A stretch of 64,000 nucleotides of DNA from an uncultured bacterium (GTDB lineage: Bacteria; Desulfobacterota; Binatia; UBA1149; CAITLU01). The notes under the pieces were generated by a model. The model worked only from the letters and a program-made list of their open reading frames with translations, was not told where the DNA came from and did not search any database. Position 1 is the stretch's first letter, and each line of letters starts with the position of its first letter. Shown in pieces: positions 27,364 to 39,383 of the stretch. Made by a program: the position numbers and the translations under genes. The stretch is from contig CAITLU010000002.1 in assembly GCA_903893315.1 (NCBI GenBank), positions 62,001 through 126,000 of the forward strand. The letters are read 5' to 3'.

Positions 27364-27845
27364 CGGTCGCCCAAGGTGCGCGCCTGCGTCGAAGCGGCAG
27401 GTAAGTGGGGATCGATGCCGGTGGGCTTGGGCAGCCACGCGGGACTCGGCCCCGGTCGCGCCGCAAGTCCCTTGGCGATCAGCAGGTCCATCGCACGATC
27501 GATCGGGATCTGCACGGTGCCCTTGGCCTTGTCCACCCATGCCAGCTTGGTGAGTTGTTCATTCTCGGCAGCGCGCATCGCCAGCAGATCGGCGCGCGGG
27601 TCCGACTGGAGCCGCGGCTCGGGCGGCTGAGTGCGGGCGTATTGCGCGGAAAGCGGGTTCAGTGTCGGGCTGTTGGCAGCTTCGCGCTTCGCCAGCACCT
27701 GATAGTAGCCCCACGCGATCACGACGAACACGGCGGCCGTCGACGCGAGCGCGAGTCCCGCGAGGTAGATATGACGCGTGCGCACGTCGCTGGTTTCGTA
27801 GCGGACGCCGTGATCGGACTGCTGCGAAGGATCGTGTGCGCTCAT
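27360..27845 (-). CDS. Small single-pass membrane protein of the act-cta operon, function unknown
   Basis: 161 residues. A cytoplasmic N-terminus rich in polar residues, one transmembrane helix (IYLAGLALASTAAVFVVIAW), then a periplasmic part with PEPRLQSDPRADLLAMRAAE and KGTVQIPIDRAMDLLIAKGL. Proteins with a similar IPIDRAMDLL segment occur beside SCO and ACIII genes; I take it as an assembly or accessory factor by context only. It overlaps actF upstream and the SCO gene downstream by 4 bases each, so it is translationally locked into the operon. Confidence 0.8.
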   Translation of the reverse strand: MSAHDPSQQSDHGVRYETSDVRTRHIYLAGLALASTAAVFVVIAWGYYQVLAKREAANSPTLNPLSAQYARTQPPEPRLQSDPRADLLAMRAAENEQLTKLAWVDKAKGTVQIPIDRAMDLLIAKGLAARPGPSPAWLPKPTGIDPHLPAASTQARTLGDR

Positions 27846-29041
27846 GCCTTCTCGAGCTCCAGGGCGATCATCGGGTCATTGAAGGCCAGCAGCGGACGTC
27901 GCGCGAGGTTGGTGAGGAAGGCCCACGTCCAGACTCCGCCGATGCCGATGAGTGTTGCGGCGTGCAGCGGGTGGATTGTGAAGTGTCCCGGATAGAAGGC
28001 CGGCGTGATCCACCAGTAGAGGTCGAGGTAACGCGCCAGCAGCAGCAGGGCAGCGACGCGCACGAGCGTGCGTGGGTTGCGTTTGAAGGAGCGCGAAAGC
28101 AGCAGCCCGAACGGCACGAAGAAGTGCACTATGAGCAGCACGATCATCAGTACCTGCCAGCCGCCGGTGGTGCGGTCGAGGTACCACGGCACTTCGTCGG
28201 GCAGGTTGGCGGACCACACTATGAGGAACTGCGAGAGGTTGAAGTAGCCCCAGACCATCACGAAGGCGAAGAGCAGTTTGCCGAGGTCGTGGAAGCGTTC
28301 GGGAGTGGCGACCAGCGACATCGGCCGCCTGTCGGCGGTCATGGCGGTCACCATGATCATCAGCGTCATCGCAGTCAGAACCTGTCCGATGCCGAACACG
28401 AGCCCGTAGATGTGCGAGTACCAGTGCGGGGTCAGCGACATTCCCCAGTCGATCGCCGCGAAGGTGATCGTCAGGACGTAAAGCATCATCCCGGCGCGGC
28501 TGAAGAACTCGACGCGGCGTGCGCGCTTCATGCATTCGCCGTTCACGTCCTGCTCGGTTGACCAGCTGACGAGCTGACGCGAGATCACCGACCAGATCAC
28601 GAAGTAGACCGCGGCGCGTGCCAGGAAGAACGGCTTGTTCAGATAGAAGAGCTTCTGCTGGAGGATGTGGTCGTGGGCGACCACGTCGGGGCGTGCCCAT
28701 TCGTAGAGTATCGGCAGCCCGATGACGATGGGGAGGAAGAACAGCGCCATCAGCGGTACGGTCGCGGCTGCGGCTTCGAGCGGGCGGCGTATGGTCGCCC
28801 CCCAACGTCCTCCCGTGATGTGCTGGAGCACCAGTATCGCGGTGGAGCCCAGTGCCAGACCCAGCCAGTACAGGAAGGCCACCAGCCACGCCTGATAGAA
28901 CTGTGTCGGCGACGTGTTCGCACCGACCAGGCTTGCAGCGAGCGCGAGGCAGCCGATTGCCAGGGCCGGGAGCCGCCAGCGCCGCAGGACGTGGTCAGGC
29001 GCCAGTTCGAAGTCTGATGCGTGGAACTTCGACTCAGCCAC
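27842..29041 (-). CDS. actF: Alternative complex III integral membrane subunit ActF
   Basis: 399 residues, about ten transmembrane helices, related to ActC/NrfD but shorter. Conserved stretches include AWLVAFLYWLGLALGSTAIL near the N-terminus and WYSHIYGLVFGIGQVLTAMT in the middle, with FVPFGLLLSRSFKRNP later. In ACIII it contributes to the membrane core and quinol/proton path. It starts with a GTG that overlaps the actE stop by 8 bases. It ends with ATGA overlap into the 161-residue gene. Confidence 0.9.
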   Translation of the reverse strand: MAESKFHASDFELAPDHVLRRWRLPALAIGCLALAASLVGANTSPTQFYQAWLVAFLYWLGLALGSTAILVLQHITGGRWGATIRRPLEAAAATVPLMALFFLPIVIGLPILYEWARPDVVAHDHILQQKLFYLNKPFFLARAAVYFVIWSVISRQLVSWSTEQDVNGECMKRARRVEFFSRAGMMLYVLTITFAAIDWGMSLTPHWYSHIYGLVFGIGQVLTAMTLMIMVTAMTADRRPMSLVATPERFHDLGKLLFAFVMVWGYFNLSQFLIVWSANLPDEVPWYLDRTTGGWQVLMIVLLIVHFFVPFGLLLSRSFKRNPRTLVRVAALLLLARYLDLYWWITPAFYPGHFTIHPLHAATLIGIGGVWTWAFLTNLARRPLLAFNDPMIALELEKA

Positions 29042-29687
29042 CGCTGCTCTCCTTCGTGAGGCGGGATTTTTCTTCCTGCGTCAGGTCGTCGAATTTCGCG
29101 TTCCTGCTCAGTTGCAGTGCGCGGATGTACGAGATGATGGCCCAGCGGTCGTTGACCGGTACCTGCGGCGCGTACGACGGCATCACGCCGAAGCCGCTGG
29201 TGATCACGTTGAAGAAATACCCAACGTTGAGATCGCGCAGGCGCGGGTCGTAGAGCGCGGGCGGTTGCTTGTATCCGCGCTGCACGACCATGCCGCGCCC
29301 GTCGCCGGTGCGACCGTGGCAGGGGGTGCAGTAGATATTGAAGCGTTCGCGTCCCCTGGCCAGGACTTCGGCGGTGACAGGAAAGGGGAAGACATCGCTG
29401 GACTTGTCGCCGTCACGACCGGTGGTCAGCAGTTTGTCGTCGCCCAGCTTGCCGCGTGCGACAGTGCCGGGAATCAAAGGCCGTGACGTACGGTGATCGG
29501 CGAAGAACGGTGTCTCGCGCAGCGGTCTGTACTTGGCCTGGTTGTGCATGTCCTGACGGCAGGCCGAGGTCATGAAGGCCAGGGCAGCGGCGGCCACCAG
29601 CAGGCCCGCGCGCAGGGTCGATCTCGAAGTGCGGGTCACGATGCGGCGGCGCCGCGTCCCTGAACGGCATGGAAACAGGCGGTTCAC
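29034..29687 (-). CDS. actE: Alternative complex III monohaem cytochrome c lipoprotein ActE
   Basis: 217 residues from a GTG overlapping the actD stop by 4 bases; a second in-frame GTG at 29639 would give a tidier signal peptide. A lipobox-like MTSAC (C43 from the first start) follows a hydrophobic segment. The single haem site is YCTPCHGRTGDGRG, with the Met ligand probably in GVMPSYAPQVP. ActE is the membrane-anchored monohaem cytochrome that passes electrons from the pentahaem ActA towards the oxidase or a soluble carrier. Confidence 0.9.
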   Translation of the reverse strand: MNRLFPCRSGTRRRRIVTRTSRSTLRAGLLVAAAALAFMTSACRQDMHNQAKYRPLRETPFFADHRTSRPLIPGTVARGKLGDDKLLTTGRDGDKSSDVFPFPVTAEVLARGRERFNIYCTPCHGRTGDGRGMVVQRGYKQPPALYDPRLRDLNVGYFFNVITSGFGVMPSYAPQVPVNDRWAIISYIRALQLSRNAKFDDLTQEEKSRLTKESSGG

Positions 29688-30223
29688 GGCTGAACCTCCG
29701 AAACTTCGACCGTCGTCAGGCTCTGCAGGAAGCGCTTGGTGTCTTCCAGATCGAACTTCGGATCGGTCGCCTCGATGCAGACGAAGAACCGGCTCCTCGA
29801 CGCCAGCGCGAAACGCTCGACGTTGAAGACCGGATGGTAGTGTTTTGGAAGCCCGTTCAGGCCGAGCATGCCGAATACCGCCGTGAGCGCGGCGAACAGC
29901 ACGGTGCACTCGAACAGCACGGGGATGTAGGCCGGCCAGCTGTGGAGAGGGCGGCCGCCGATGTTGAGCGGGTAGTTGATGACTCCGGTCCAGTAGGCCA
30001 GGGCGTAGCCGCAGCAGAACCCCGCGATGCCGCCGCACAGCACCATCAGCGGCAGCTTGTTGCCGTGCAGGCCCATCGCTTCGGCGGCTTCCTCGATAGG
30101 CATCGGGCTGTACGCGTCGAAGCCCTCGTAGCCCGCGCTCTTCACCGCGTGGATCGCGGCCACGAACTCGGTCGGATTGTCGAACTCGGCCATCACGCCG
30201 TGGAGGGGAAGAACGGGTTTCAT
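29684..30223 (-). CDS. actD: Alternative complex III subunit ActD
   Basis: 179 residues (DUF3341 family). The N-terminal soluble part has GVMAEFDNPTEFVAAIHAVK and GYEGFDAYSPMPIEE, followed by two transmembrane helices (LMVLCGGIAGFCCGYALAYW and YIPVLFECTVLFAALTAVFG). The C-terminal region includes DPKFDLEDTKRFL. It is a structural subunit of ACIII. Its ATG lies one base beyond the actC stop, and it overlaps actE by 4 bases. Confidence 0.93.
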   Translation of the reverse strand: MKPVLPLHGVMAEFDNPTEFVAAIHAVKSAGYEGFDAYSPMPIEEAAEAMGLHGNKLPLMVLCGGIAGFCCGYALAYWTGVINYPLNIGGRPLHSWPAYIPVLFECTVLFAALTAVFGMLGLNGLPKHYHPVFNVERFALASRSRFFVCIEATDPKFDLEDTKRFLQSLTTVEVSEVQP

Positions 30224-30224
30224 C

Positions 30225-31606
30225 TCAGTGTTCCTCCTTGACTTCGGCCGCAGGCACGAGGGTTCGCATTTCGAACATCGAAATCATCGGCAGGAAACGG
30301 ATGAAGAGGAACAGCAGGGTGATGAACAGGCCGAGCGTTCCGACGAAGGTTCCGATGTCCCATATCGTCGGGTAGTACATGAACCAGGACGACGGCATGA
30401 AGTCGCGGTGGAGACTGGTGACGACGATGACGAAACGCTCCAGCCACATGCCGACGTTGACGAACATGCAGATGATGAAGAGGAACACGGGGCTGCGCCG
30501 CACCCTTTCGAACCACAGGGCCTGGATCGAAATGCCGTTACACAGGATGAGCAGCCAGTAGATACTCGTGTAAGGCCCGAACATCCGATTCTGGATCATG
30601 TACTGTTCGAAGAGGTTGGCGCTGTACAGGGCGAAGAAGGCCTCGGTCAGATACCCGTAACAGACCATCAGGCCGGTGGCGAGCATGACGCGCGCCATGT
30701 AGTCGAGGTGCTGGCCGGTGATGTAATCCTTGATGTCGTACATCCGGCGCAGCGGGATCGCGATGGTGAGCACCATTGCGAACCCGGCGTATATGGCGCC
30801 GGCGACGAAGTAGGGCGGGAAGATCGTCGCGTGCCAGCCGGGTATGACGCCTACTGCGAAGTCGAAGCTGACGATGCTGTGCACCGATATGACCAGCGGA
30901 GTCGAAAGGCCGGCCAGCAGCAGGTAGGCGGTTTCGTAACGGTGCCAGTGCCGTACCGAACCGCGCCAGCCGAGCGCGAAGGTGCCGTAGATGCGCGCGG
31001 CGATCGGGTTCTCGGCGCGGTCGCGCAACGTGGCGAGGTCGGGAATCAGACCGACGAACCAGAACAGCGCGGACACCGTCGCGTAGGTCGATACCGCGAA
31101 CACGTCCCACACCAGCGGGCTGCGGAAGTTCGGCCACACCATCATCGTGCCGGGATAGGGGAGCAGCCAGTAGGCGACCCACGGACGTCCGGTGTGGATG
31201 ATCGGGAAGATGCCGGCGCACGCCACCGCGAACAGTGTCATGGCCTCGGCGAAGCGGTTGATCGAGGTTCGCCAGTCCTGACGCAGAAGCAGCAGGATGG
31301 CCGAAATCAGTGTTCCGGCGTGACCGATTCCGATCCACCACACGAAGTTGATGATCGCGAAAGCCCAGCCTACCGGATTGTTGACTCCCCAGATGCCGGT
31401 TCCCCAGGCGAACAGACAGGAGACGCAAACGAGCAGCAGGTTCAGCAGCACGAAGCCGATGCCGAAACCGATCCACCACGCTCGCGGCTGCTGCGTGCGG
31501 TCGACGACCGACGAAATCTGATCGGTGACGGTGTCGAACGTCTGCCCGCGTCCGAGCACCGGCGGCTTGTAGGGTCTTTGCCTGGATTGGACCGGCGCGC
31601 TGTCCA

Positions 31607-31607
<1 letters not shown>
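30225..31607 (-). CDS. actC: Alternative complex III NrfD-like quinol-binding subunit ActC
   Basis: 460 residues from the ATG at 31607, which overlaps the actB stop as TGATG; a GTG one codon earlier is possible. About ten transmembrane helices with the NrfD-family stretches GVNNPVGWAFAIINFVWWIG, GHAGTLISAILLLLRQDWR and HSIVSFDFAVGVIPGWH. It is the quinol-oxidising, proton-coupled membrane subunit of ACIII. Confidence 0.95.
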
Positions 31608-34666
<3,059 letters not shown>

Positions 34667-34678
34667 AATACCCCTGGC

Positions 34679-35326
34679 TCAGCGGTGGCAGGTCGAGCAG
34701 TCCTGGCGTGGCTGCACGTGGTACTCGGAGACGAGCTTTGCGCCGAGTTCCTTCTGGTTGTCTGCAACCCAGGTGGTGTCGAATACCTTCTCTCGCGGCC
34801 TCACGTTGGCGGCAGGATCGCGGTGACAGTCCAGGCACCAACCCATGGTGAGAGGTGCGACGGACCAGGTCAGGTTCATGCCCGCGACGTTGCCGTGGCA
34901 GCTGGCACAGCCGATTCCCTTCGCAATGTGAATGCTATGGTTGAAGTATACGAAGTCGGGCAGGTCGTGGACCCGTGTCCATTCCAGGGCCTGTCCGGTG
35001 CGGAAGCTCGCCCTCACCGGCTCCAGGATCGGAGCCTCGGTCCAGATCTGGGAGTGGCAGTTCATGCAGGTCTGGGTAGGCGGGACGCCGGCGAAGGCCG
35101 ACTCTTCGACCGAGGTGTGGCAGTAGCGGCAGTCGATCCCGAGTTCGCCGTTGTGATGCTTGTGGCTGAACGGCACCGGCTGGCTGCGAGCCATGTAGGC
35201 CCCGGTGTTGTAGGGGGACGTGTTCAGCAGATACCCGACCAGCCCGAGGCCGCCCACGCCCAGAAGCACGCCCGAAAGGACAAGCCTGGAGTAGGTATTG
35301 CTGCTTGGCTTGAAAACCTGCGCCAT
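34679..35326 (-). CDS. actA: Alternative complex III pentahaem cytochrome c ActA
   Basis: 215 residues from the ATG at 35326, preceded by a G-rich RBS region. One N-terminal transmembrane helix (LVLSGVLLGVGGLGLVGYLL) and five haem sites: CRYCH, CMNCH, CASCH, CLDCH and CSTCH. The spacing and ending (QPRQDCSTCHR) match ActA, which wires ActB to ActE. First gene of a 12-gene operon running to 22844 with gaps of no more than about 12 bases or overlaps. Confidence 0.95.
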   Translation of the reverse strand: MAQVFKPSSNTYSRLVLSGVLLGVGGLGLVGYLLNTSPYNTGAYMARSQPVPFSHKHHNGELGIDCRYCHTSVEESAFAGVPPTQTCMNCHSQIWTEAPILEPVRASFRTGQALEWTRVHDLPDFVYFNHSIHIAKGIGCASCHGNVAGMNLTWSVAPLTMGWCLDCHRDPAANVRPREKVFDTTWVADNQKELGAKLVSEYHVQPRQDCSTCHR

Positions 35327-35610
35327 TAGACCCCCGACCCGAAAACAACGCAGCCAACGGAGCACGTCAGCAGAACAAAGGCCCTTTGTTTCTCCCCACT
35401 AATCTCACCGGTACAAGCGGCAGACCCGCCTCAGCCCCAAGTGAGCGACCATCAGAGGGCGCCTTATACATTCATATGAAATGCGACGCTACGATTTCCG
35501 GGCCGATATTGAGAATTTTTCTCGGGGCGATGCGCGGCCTGTGCGCGCATCGCCCCGACAGACCCGGTCACGCGAGCGGTCCGCGGGCCCCTTCCCGCGG
35601 GCCTGGGGAT
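35327..35610. other. Intergenic region between the glycogen and act operons
   Basis: 284 bases. It should contain the act-cta promoter (minus strand) and the end of the glg operon. An AT-rich patch near 35460-35480 is the likeliest promoter area, but no convincing -35/-10 pair is seen. A long hairpin lies at 35522-35558. Confidence 0.5.
35522..35558 (-). terminator. 15-bp perfect hairpin after glgP
   Basis: TCGGGGCGATGCGCG and its exact complement flank a 7-nt loop. It lies 53 bases beyond the glgP stop and about 196 bases before the act start. There is no T-tract on the minus strand (A-rich instead), so termination may need Rho, or the stem may protect the mRNA end. Confidence 0.45.
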
Positions 35611-37749
35611 TCATTCCTTCACTTCTGCACTGACGCGTCCGGCAGCCGGAGCGTAGAGGCGAGTCGCGTAGTCGATGACCATGCGGTCGGCGCTGTAGCG
35701 ATAGGCGAGCGCGGCCAGTGCCTGCTTGACACGCGCCATCCACGCACGCGGCACACCGTTGCCGTCGCGCTGGTAATAGAGGGGCACGACCTCGTGTTCG
35801 AGCACGTCGATGACCGCGGCTCCGTCGCGGTCGTCCTGTACCGCCGCATCGGCATGGACGCCGCCGTCGCCGACACGGAATCCGACACTCGGTTCGAAGG
35901 CTTCGTCCCACCAGCCGTCGAGCGTGGAGCAGTTGAGCGTTGCGTTGAGCACCGCCTTCATGCCGCTGGTACCGCACGCTTCGAGTGGACGGCGCGGCAC
36001 GTTCAGCCACAGATCGGCGCCGGCCAGCAGAGCGCGGCTGACGTGCTGGTCGTAACCTTCGACGAACACCACACGATGTTGCAACCTGGAATCGTGGGCG
36101 AGGTCGAAGATCGTGCGAATTACGTTCTTGGCCGGCTCGTCGGCTGGATGCGCTTTGCCTGCGAGGAGGATCTGCACCGGCCGTTCGGCGTTGGCCAGCA
36201 GCGCCTTGGCACGCTCGAGGTCACGGAAGGGAAGCAGCGCTCGCTTGTAGAGCGCGAAACGGCGGGCGACGACGATCGTCAGCGCATCGACGTCGAGTTC
36301 GGGCAGTGGCTCGTCGCTTTCGAGTCGGGTGTTGCGCATCGCCGCGAGTTTGCGGACGAAGGCGAAAAGGCGCTGTTTCTGTATCCTTTTGGCGCGCCAC
36401 AGCGAGGTTTCGTCGATCGCACTCAGTTCGGCTTCGCCTCGCGATGCTTCGCCGCGGTCTGACCAATCGCGAGCCAGGCTCTTTCCGTAGAGCGCGCCGA
36501 GTTCGGGAGCCAGCCAGGTAGCAGCGTGAACGCCGTTGGTCACGTGTCCGATCGGTACGTCGAGTTCGCGACGCTGGGGCCACAGCCGTTTCCACATACG
36601 CCGCGAGACGTGACCGTGCAGGCTGCTCACCGCGTTGCTGTGTCGGGCGAGTTTAAGTGCGCATACCGTCATGCAGAACGGTTCCGCGTCGTTGTCGGGA
36701 TCGACGCGGCCGTAGGCCAACAGGCTTCGGTGGTCCAATCCAAGTCTGGCGCGCAAGGGCTCGAGCACTTCGAGAAGAGGCCCGGCGGGGAAGCGGTCGT
36801 GGCCGGCTTCCACCGGTGTGTGAGTGGTGAACACCACCGACGCAGAAACGTCCGCTGCGGCCTGCTCGAAAGGAAGTCCGGTTTCTTCCATGCGGTCGGC
36901 GATGGCTTCGAACGCGGCGAACGCCGAATGTCCCTCGTTCATGTGCAGGACCGCCGGCCGGATGCCGAACGCACGCAGTGCGCGGTAGCCGCCGACTCCG
37001 AGTACTACTTCCTGGACCAGACGAGTGGTGTGGTCGCCGCCGTAGAGACGCAGCGCTCCCGGAAGTACCTGCTCAGGCCAGTCGAGGGGATCGAGGAGCA
37101 ACAGGCGAGCGCGTCCGATGCGCGCCTGCCAGACGTCCGCTGTCAGCGTTGCTGGGCCGCAGTTGATCGTGATCTGGAGCGGCTTTCCGTCGCGGCCCGG
37201 CGCACGAGAAATCGGCAAGCGTTCGGGATCGATTTCTTCGTAGCTTTCGGTTTGCCAGCCGTCGGCGCGTATCTGCTGGCGGAAGTAGCCGTGGCGGTAG
37301 AGAAGGCTCACGCCGTAGACGCTGACGCCGAGGTCCGAGCAACTCTTCAGGTGGTCGCCGGCCAGAACCCCGAGACCGCCCGAGTAGATGGGCAACGAAC
37401 CGTGGATGCAGAATTCGGGGCTGAAATATGCCACCGGGCTCGCGGTCAGGCCGCGACAGTGGCGAGCCGCCCAGGTCCCACTGGAAACGAGGTAAGCAGC
37501 GAGGCGGGCTTCCATCTCGGCGAGGTCGCCGCTGACGCTCGAAGCCGCCGCCTCCAAGCGGTTGCCGTCGACGTCGAGGGCAAAGGCCGTCGGGTTGTGT
37601 TCGACCTTTTCCCAGAGGTCGGCGTCAATGCGGCGCAGGAGTTCTTCGAGCCGCCGATCCCAACTCCACCAGAGATTGGCGCCCAGCGCGTGCAGGCGCC
37701 GTCGCAGATCGCTTGCGCTGAGGGCGATGCCGTCGACTTGGTTCACCAT
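35611..37749 (-). CDS. glgP: Alpha-glucan phosphorylase (GT35)
   Basis: 712 residues from the ATG at 37749. It releases glucose-1-phosphate from glycogen or maltodextrin. It belongs to the shorter type with NLWWSWDRRLEELLRRID at the N-terminus, a segment seen in Thermotoga-like phosphorylases. PVAYFSPEFCIHGSLPIYSGGLGVLAGDHLK (split by recognisable blocks) marks the N-domain. EACGTSGMKAVLNATLN contains the PLP-binding Lys region. GHVTNGVHAATWLAPEL is another conserved block. The GH57 gene precedes it by 44 bases. Confidence 0.93.
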   Translation of the reverse strand: MVNQVDGIALSASDLRRRLHALGANLWWSWDRRLEELLRRIDADLWEKVEHNPTAFALDVDGNRLEAAASSVSGDLAEMEARLAAYLVSSGTWAARHCRGLTASPVAYFSPEFCIHGSLPIYSGGLGVLAGDHLKSCSDLGVSVYGVSLLYRHGYFRQQIRADGWQTESYEEIDPERLPISRAPGRDGKPLQITINCGPATLTADVWQARIGRARLLLLDPLDWPEQVLPGALRLYGGDHTTRLVQEVVLGVGGYRALRAFGIRPAVLHMNEGHSAFAAFEAIADRMEETGLPFEQAAADVSASVVFTTHTPVEAGHDRFPAGPLLEVLEPLRARLGLDHRSLLAYGRVDPDNDAEPFCMTVCALKLARHSNAVSSLHGHVSRRMWKRLWPQRRELDVPIGHVTNGVHAATWLAPELGALYGKSLARDWSDRGEASRGEAELSAIDETSLWRAKRIQKQRLFAFVRKLAAMRNTRLESDEPLPELDVDALTIVVARRFALYKRALLPFRDLERAKALLANAERPVQILLAGKAHPADEPAKNVIRTIFDLAHDSRLQHRVVFVEGYDQHVSRALLAGADLWLNVPRRPLEACGTSGMKAVLNATLNCSTLDGWWDEAFEPSVGFRVGDGGVHADAAVQDDRDGAAVIDVLEHEVVPLYYQRDGNGVPRAWMARVKQALAALAYRYSADRMVIDYATRLYAPAAGRVSAEVKE

Positions 37750-37793
37750 CTCGTTCAACCCCTGTTCGCTGCGGCGATGCGCGGCGCGCGACT

Positions 37794-39383
37794 CTAGCGG
37801 GAGGAAGAACCAGAGGCGAAGGCGCGCGCTGCGCTCTTGCGCTCGCGCTGTACGGTGGCAAGCAGCGCGTCGCCGCCGACGCCGCTGAGGCTTCGCGCTT
37901 CTGCCAGGGCGGCAATGAACCGGCGCTCGACGCCGGCGCGCGGTCCGGCCAGTTCGATGGCGTAAGCGGCGTGCGCGAGCGCCTGTGCCGGTTCGATATC
38001 GGCCAGGTCGTCGAAGAACCAGGCGCAGCTCGCGTACATCAGCAAGGCGTGGCGCTGCATATCCAGCAGTTCCAGGGCGCGTCGCGTTTCCTGTTCGGCG
38101 AGCCGGCGCCTGGTGTGACGCGTCATAAAAGAGTCTTCGCTGCGAGGCGCACGGTGCACCAATACTTCGACGAAATGGTCGCGGGCTGCCCACGGGTCGT
38201 GCAGCAGCGCGCCCGCTTCTTCTTCGAAGACCTCGGCGAGTCCGTCGCGCAGCAGGTCCAGGGCGAGCCGCAGCGGCCCGCGCCAGCGCTGGTCGCCGCT
38301 CTCATGACGGCCGGCGTTGCAACCGCAGTCGGAGCGCCAGCGCTCGATGCCGTGGCTGCAACTCCACGAAGTTCGCTCGTGGATCTGCACTTCCATGGTT
38401 GGCGGGCAGCGTTCCAACTGCTGGCCGTAGACCGTCAGCGACAGCGGGCTGTGTCCGCGTTCGACCGCATCGAGTACCCACGCCAGAGCCATTTCGGCAA
38501 AGGCCTGGTGGTGCCCGTATGATTCTCCGTCGGTCGCAAGGTGAACCAGCGGGGATGCGCCGGGGCCGCCGGCCGCTTCGAGCATCGCGAGAAACGCGGC
38601 CCCGTCGCGCAGTGCGTTGCCGAAAGCGACAGCGTGAGCGAGTGCGCCGTCGTAGAAGAAGACGGCGATCGAGCGTCCCGACGGAAGCGGCACTCGGTAC
38701 GGCCGATGCAGATCGATTGCCGCTCCGGTATCGCCGCCGACATCAATCCAGGGATTCGCGTGCGGGCCCTCGCTCTCGTCTTCATTCCTGCCGTGATCGT
38801 GCGGACCCTCGCTCGTGTTGGCGATCTTTCGGACTCGCGCAGCCTGGTGCGGCGCCAGCAGCGTAAAACGCAAACCCTGCGCGGCAAGCACTTCGAGAGT
38901 TGCCAGATCGACGGCGGCTTCGGGCAGCCAAAGTCCTTCGGCGTGCCGGCCGAAGCGCAGTTCGAAGTCGCGCAGACCCCAGCGCACTTCGGTGAGGCGG
39001 TCGCGGGCATTGGCAAGCGGCAAGATGGCGTGTGAGTAGCTCTGCGCCAGAGCGGCTCCGTGTCCCGCGAAACGTTCGCGACTGTCGCGATCAGCGCTGC
39101 GTATCGCGTCGTAGAGTTCGCGTTGTTCGCGCGCGAGATAGGCAAGCAGGGTGGGGCCGAAGTCGAAGCTCATCCTCGAATAGTTGTTGAAGACACGGTC
39201 GGGCAGGCCGTCGGCGGCCAGGATGCGGGCTTCGGCATTGGGACGGTAGCACTCGTCGGTGATGCGGGCGTTCCAGTCGTGAGCCGGCGCCGCCGTGGGC
39301 TGGCGGTCGATGAGTCCGGTCCACGGGTTCTCGCGCGGCGGTTGATAGAAATGGCCGTGGATGCACAGCGCGGGCCTCGTCAT
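37794..39383 (-). CDS. GH57 family glycoside hydrolase (DUF3536-like)
   Basis: 529 residues. N-terminal HGHFYQPPRENPWTG is the GH57 metal-site-like opening. The nucleophile is probably E155 in GLWLPEAAVDLATLE, and the acid/base D285 in HLATDGESYGHHQ. Family members with a DUF3536 region are usually longer (I recall about 800 residues). An acidic, His-rich insert at about 187-210 contains a repeated SEGPH and looks like a local duplication. It sits between glgB and glgP, so action on alpha-glucans is inferred. The ATG overlaps the glgB stop (ATGA). Confidence 0.85.
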   Translation of the reverse strand: MTRPALCIHGHFYQPPRENPWTGLIDRQPTAAPAHDWNARITDECYRPNAEARILAADGLPDRVFNNYSRMSFDFGPTLLAYLAREQRELYDAIRSADRDSRERFAGHGAALAQSYSHAILPLANARDRLTEVRWGLRDFELRFGRHAEGLWLPEAAVDLATLEVLAAQGLRFTLLAPHQAARVRKIANTSEGPHDHGRNEDESEGPHANPWIDVGGDTGAAIDLHRPYRVPLPSGRSIAVFFYDGALAHAVAFGNALRDGAAFLAMLEAAGGPGASPLVHLATDGESYGHHQAFAEMALAWVLDAVERGHSPLSLTVYGQQLERCPPTMEVQIHERTSWSCSHGIERWRSDCGCNAGRHESGDQRWRGPLRLALDLLRDGLAEVFEEEAGALLHDPWAARDHFVEVLVHRAPRSEDSFMTRHTRRRLAEQETRRALELLDMQRHALLMYASCAWFFDDLADIEPAQALAHAAYAIELAGPRAGVERRFIAALAEARSLSGVGGDALLATVQRERKSAARAFASGSSSR

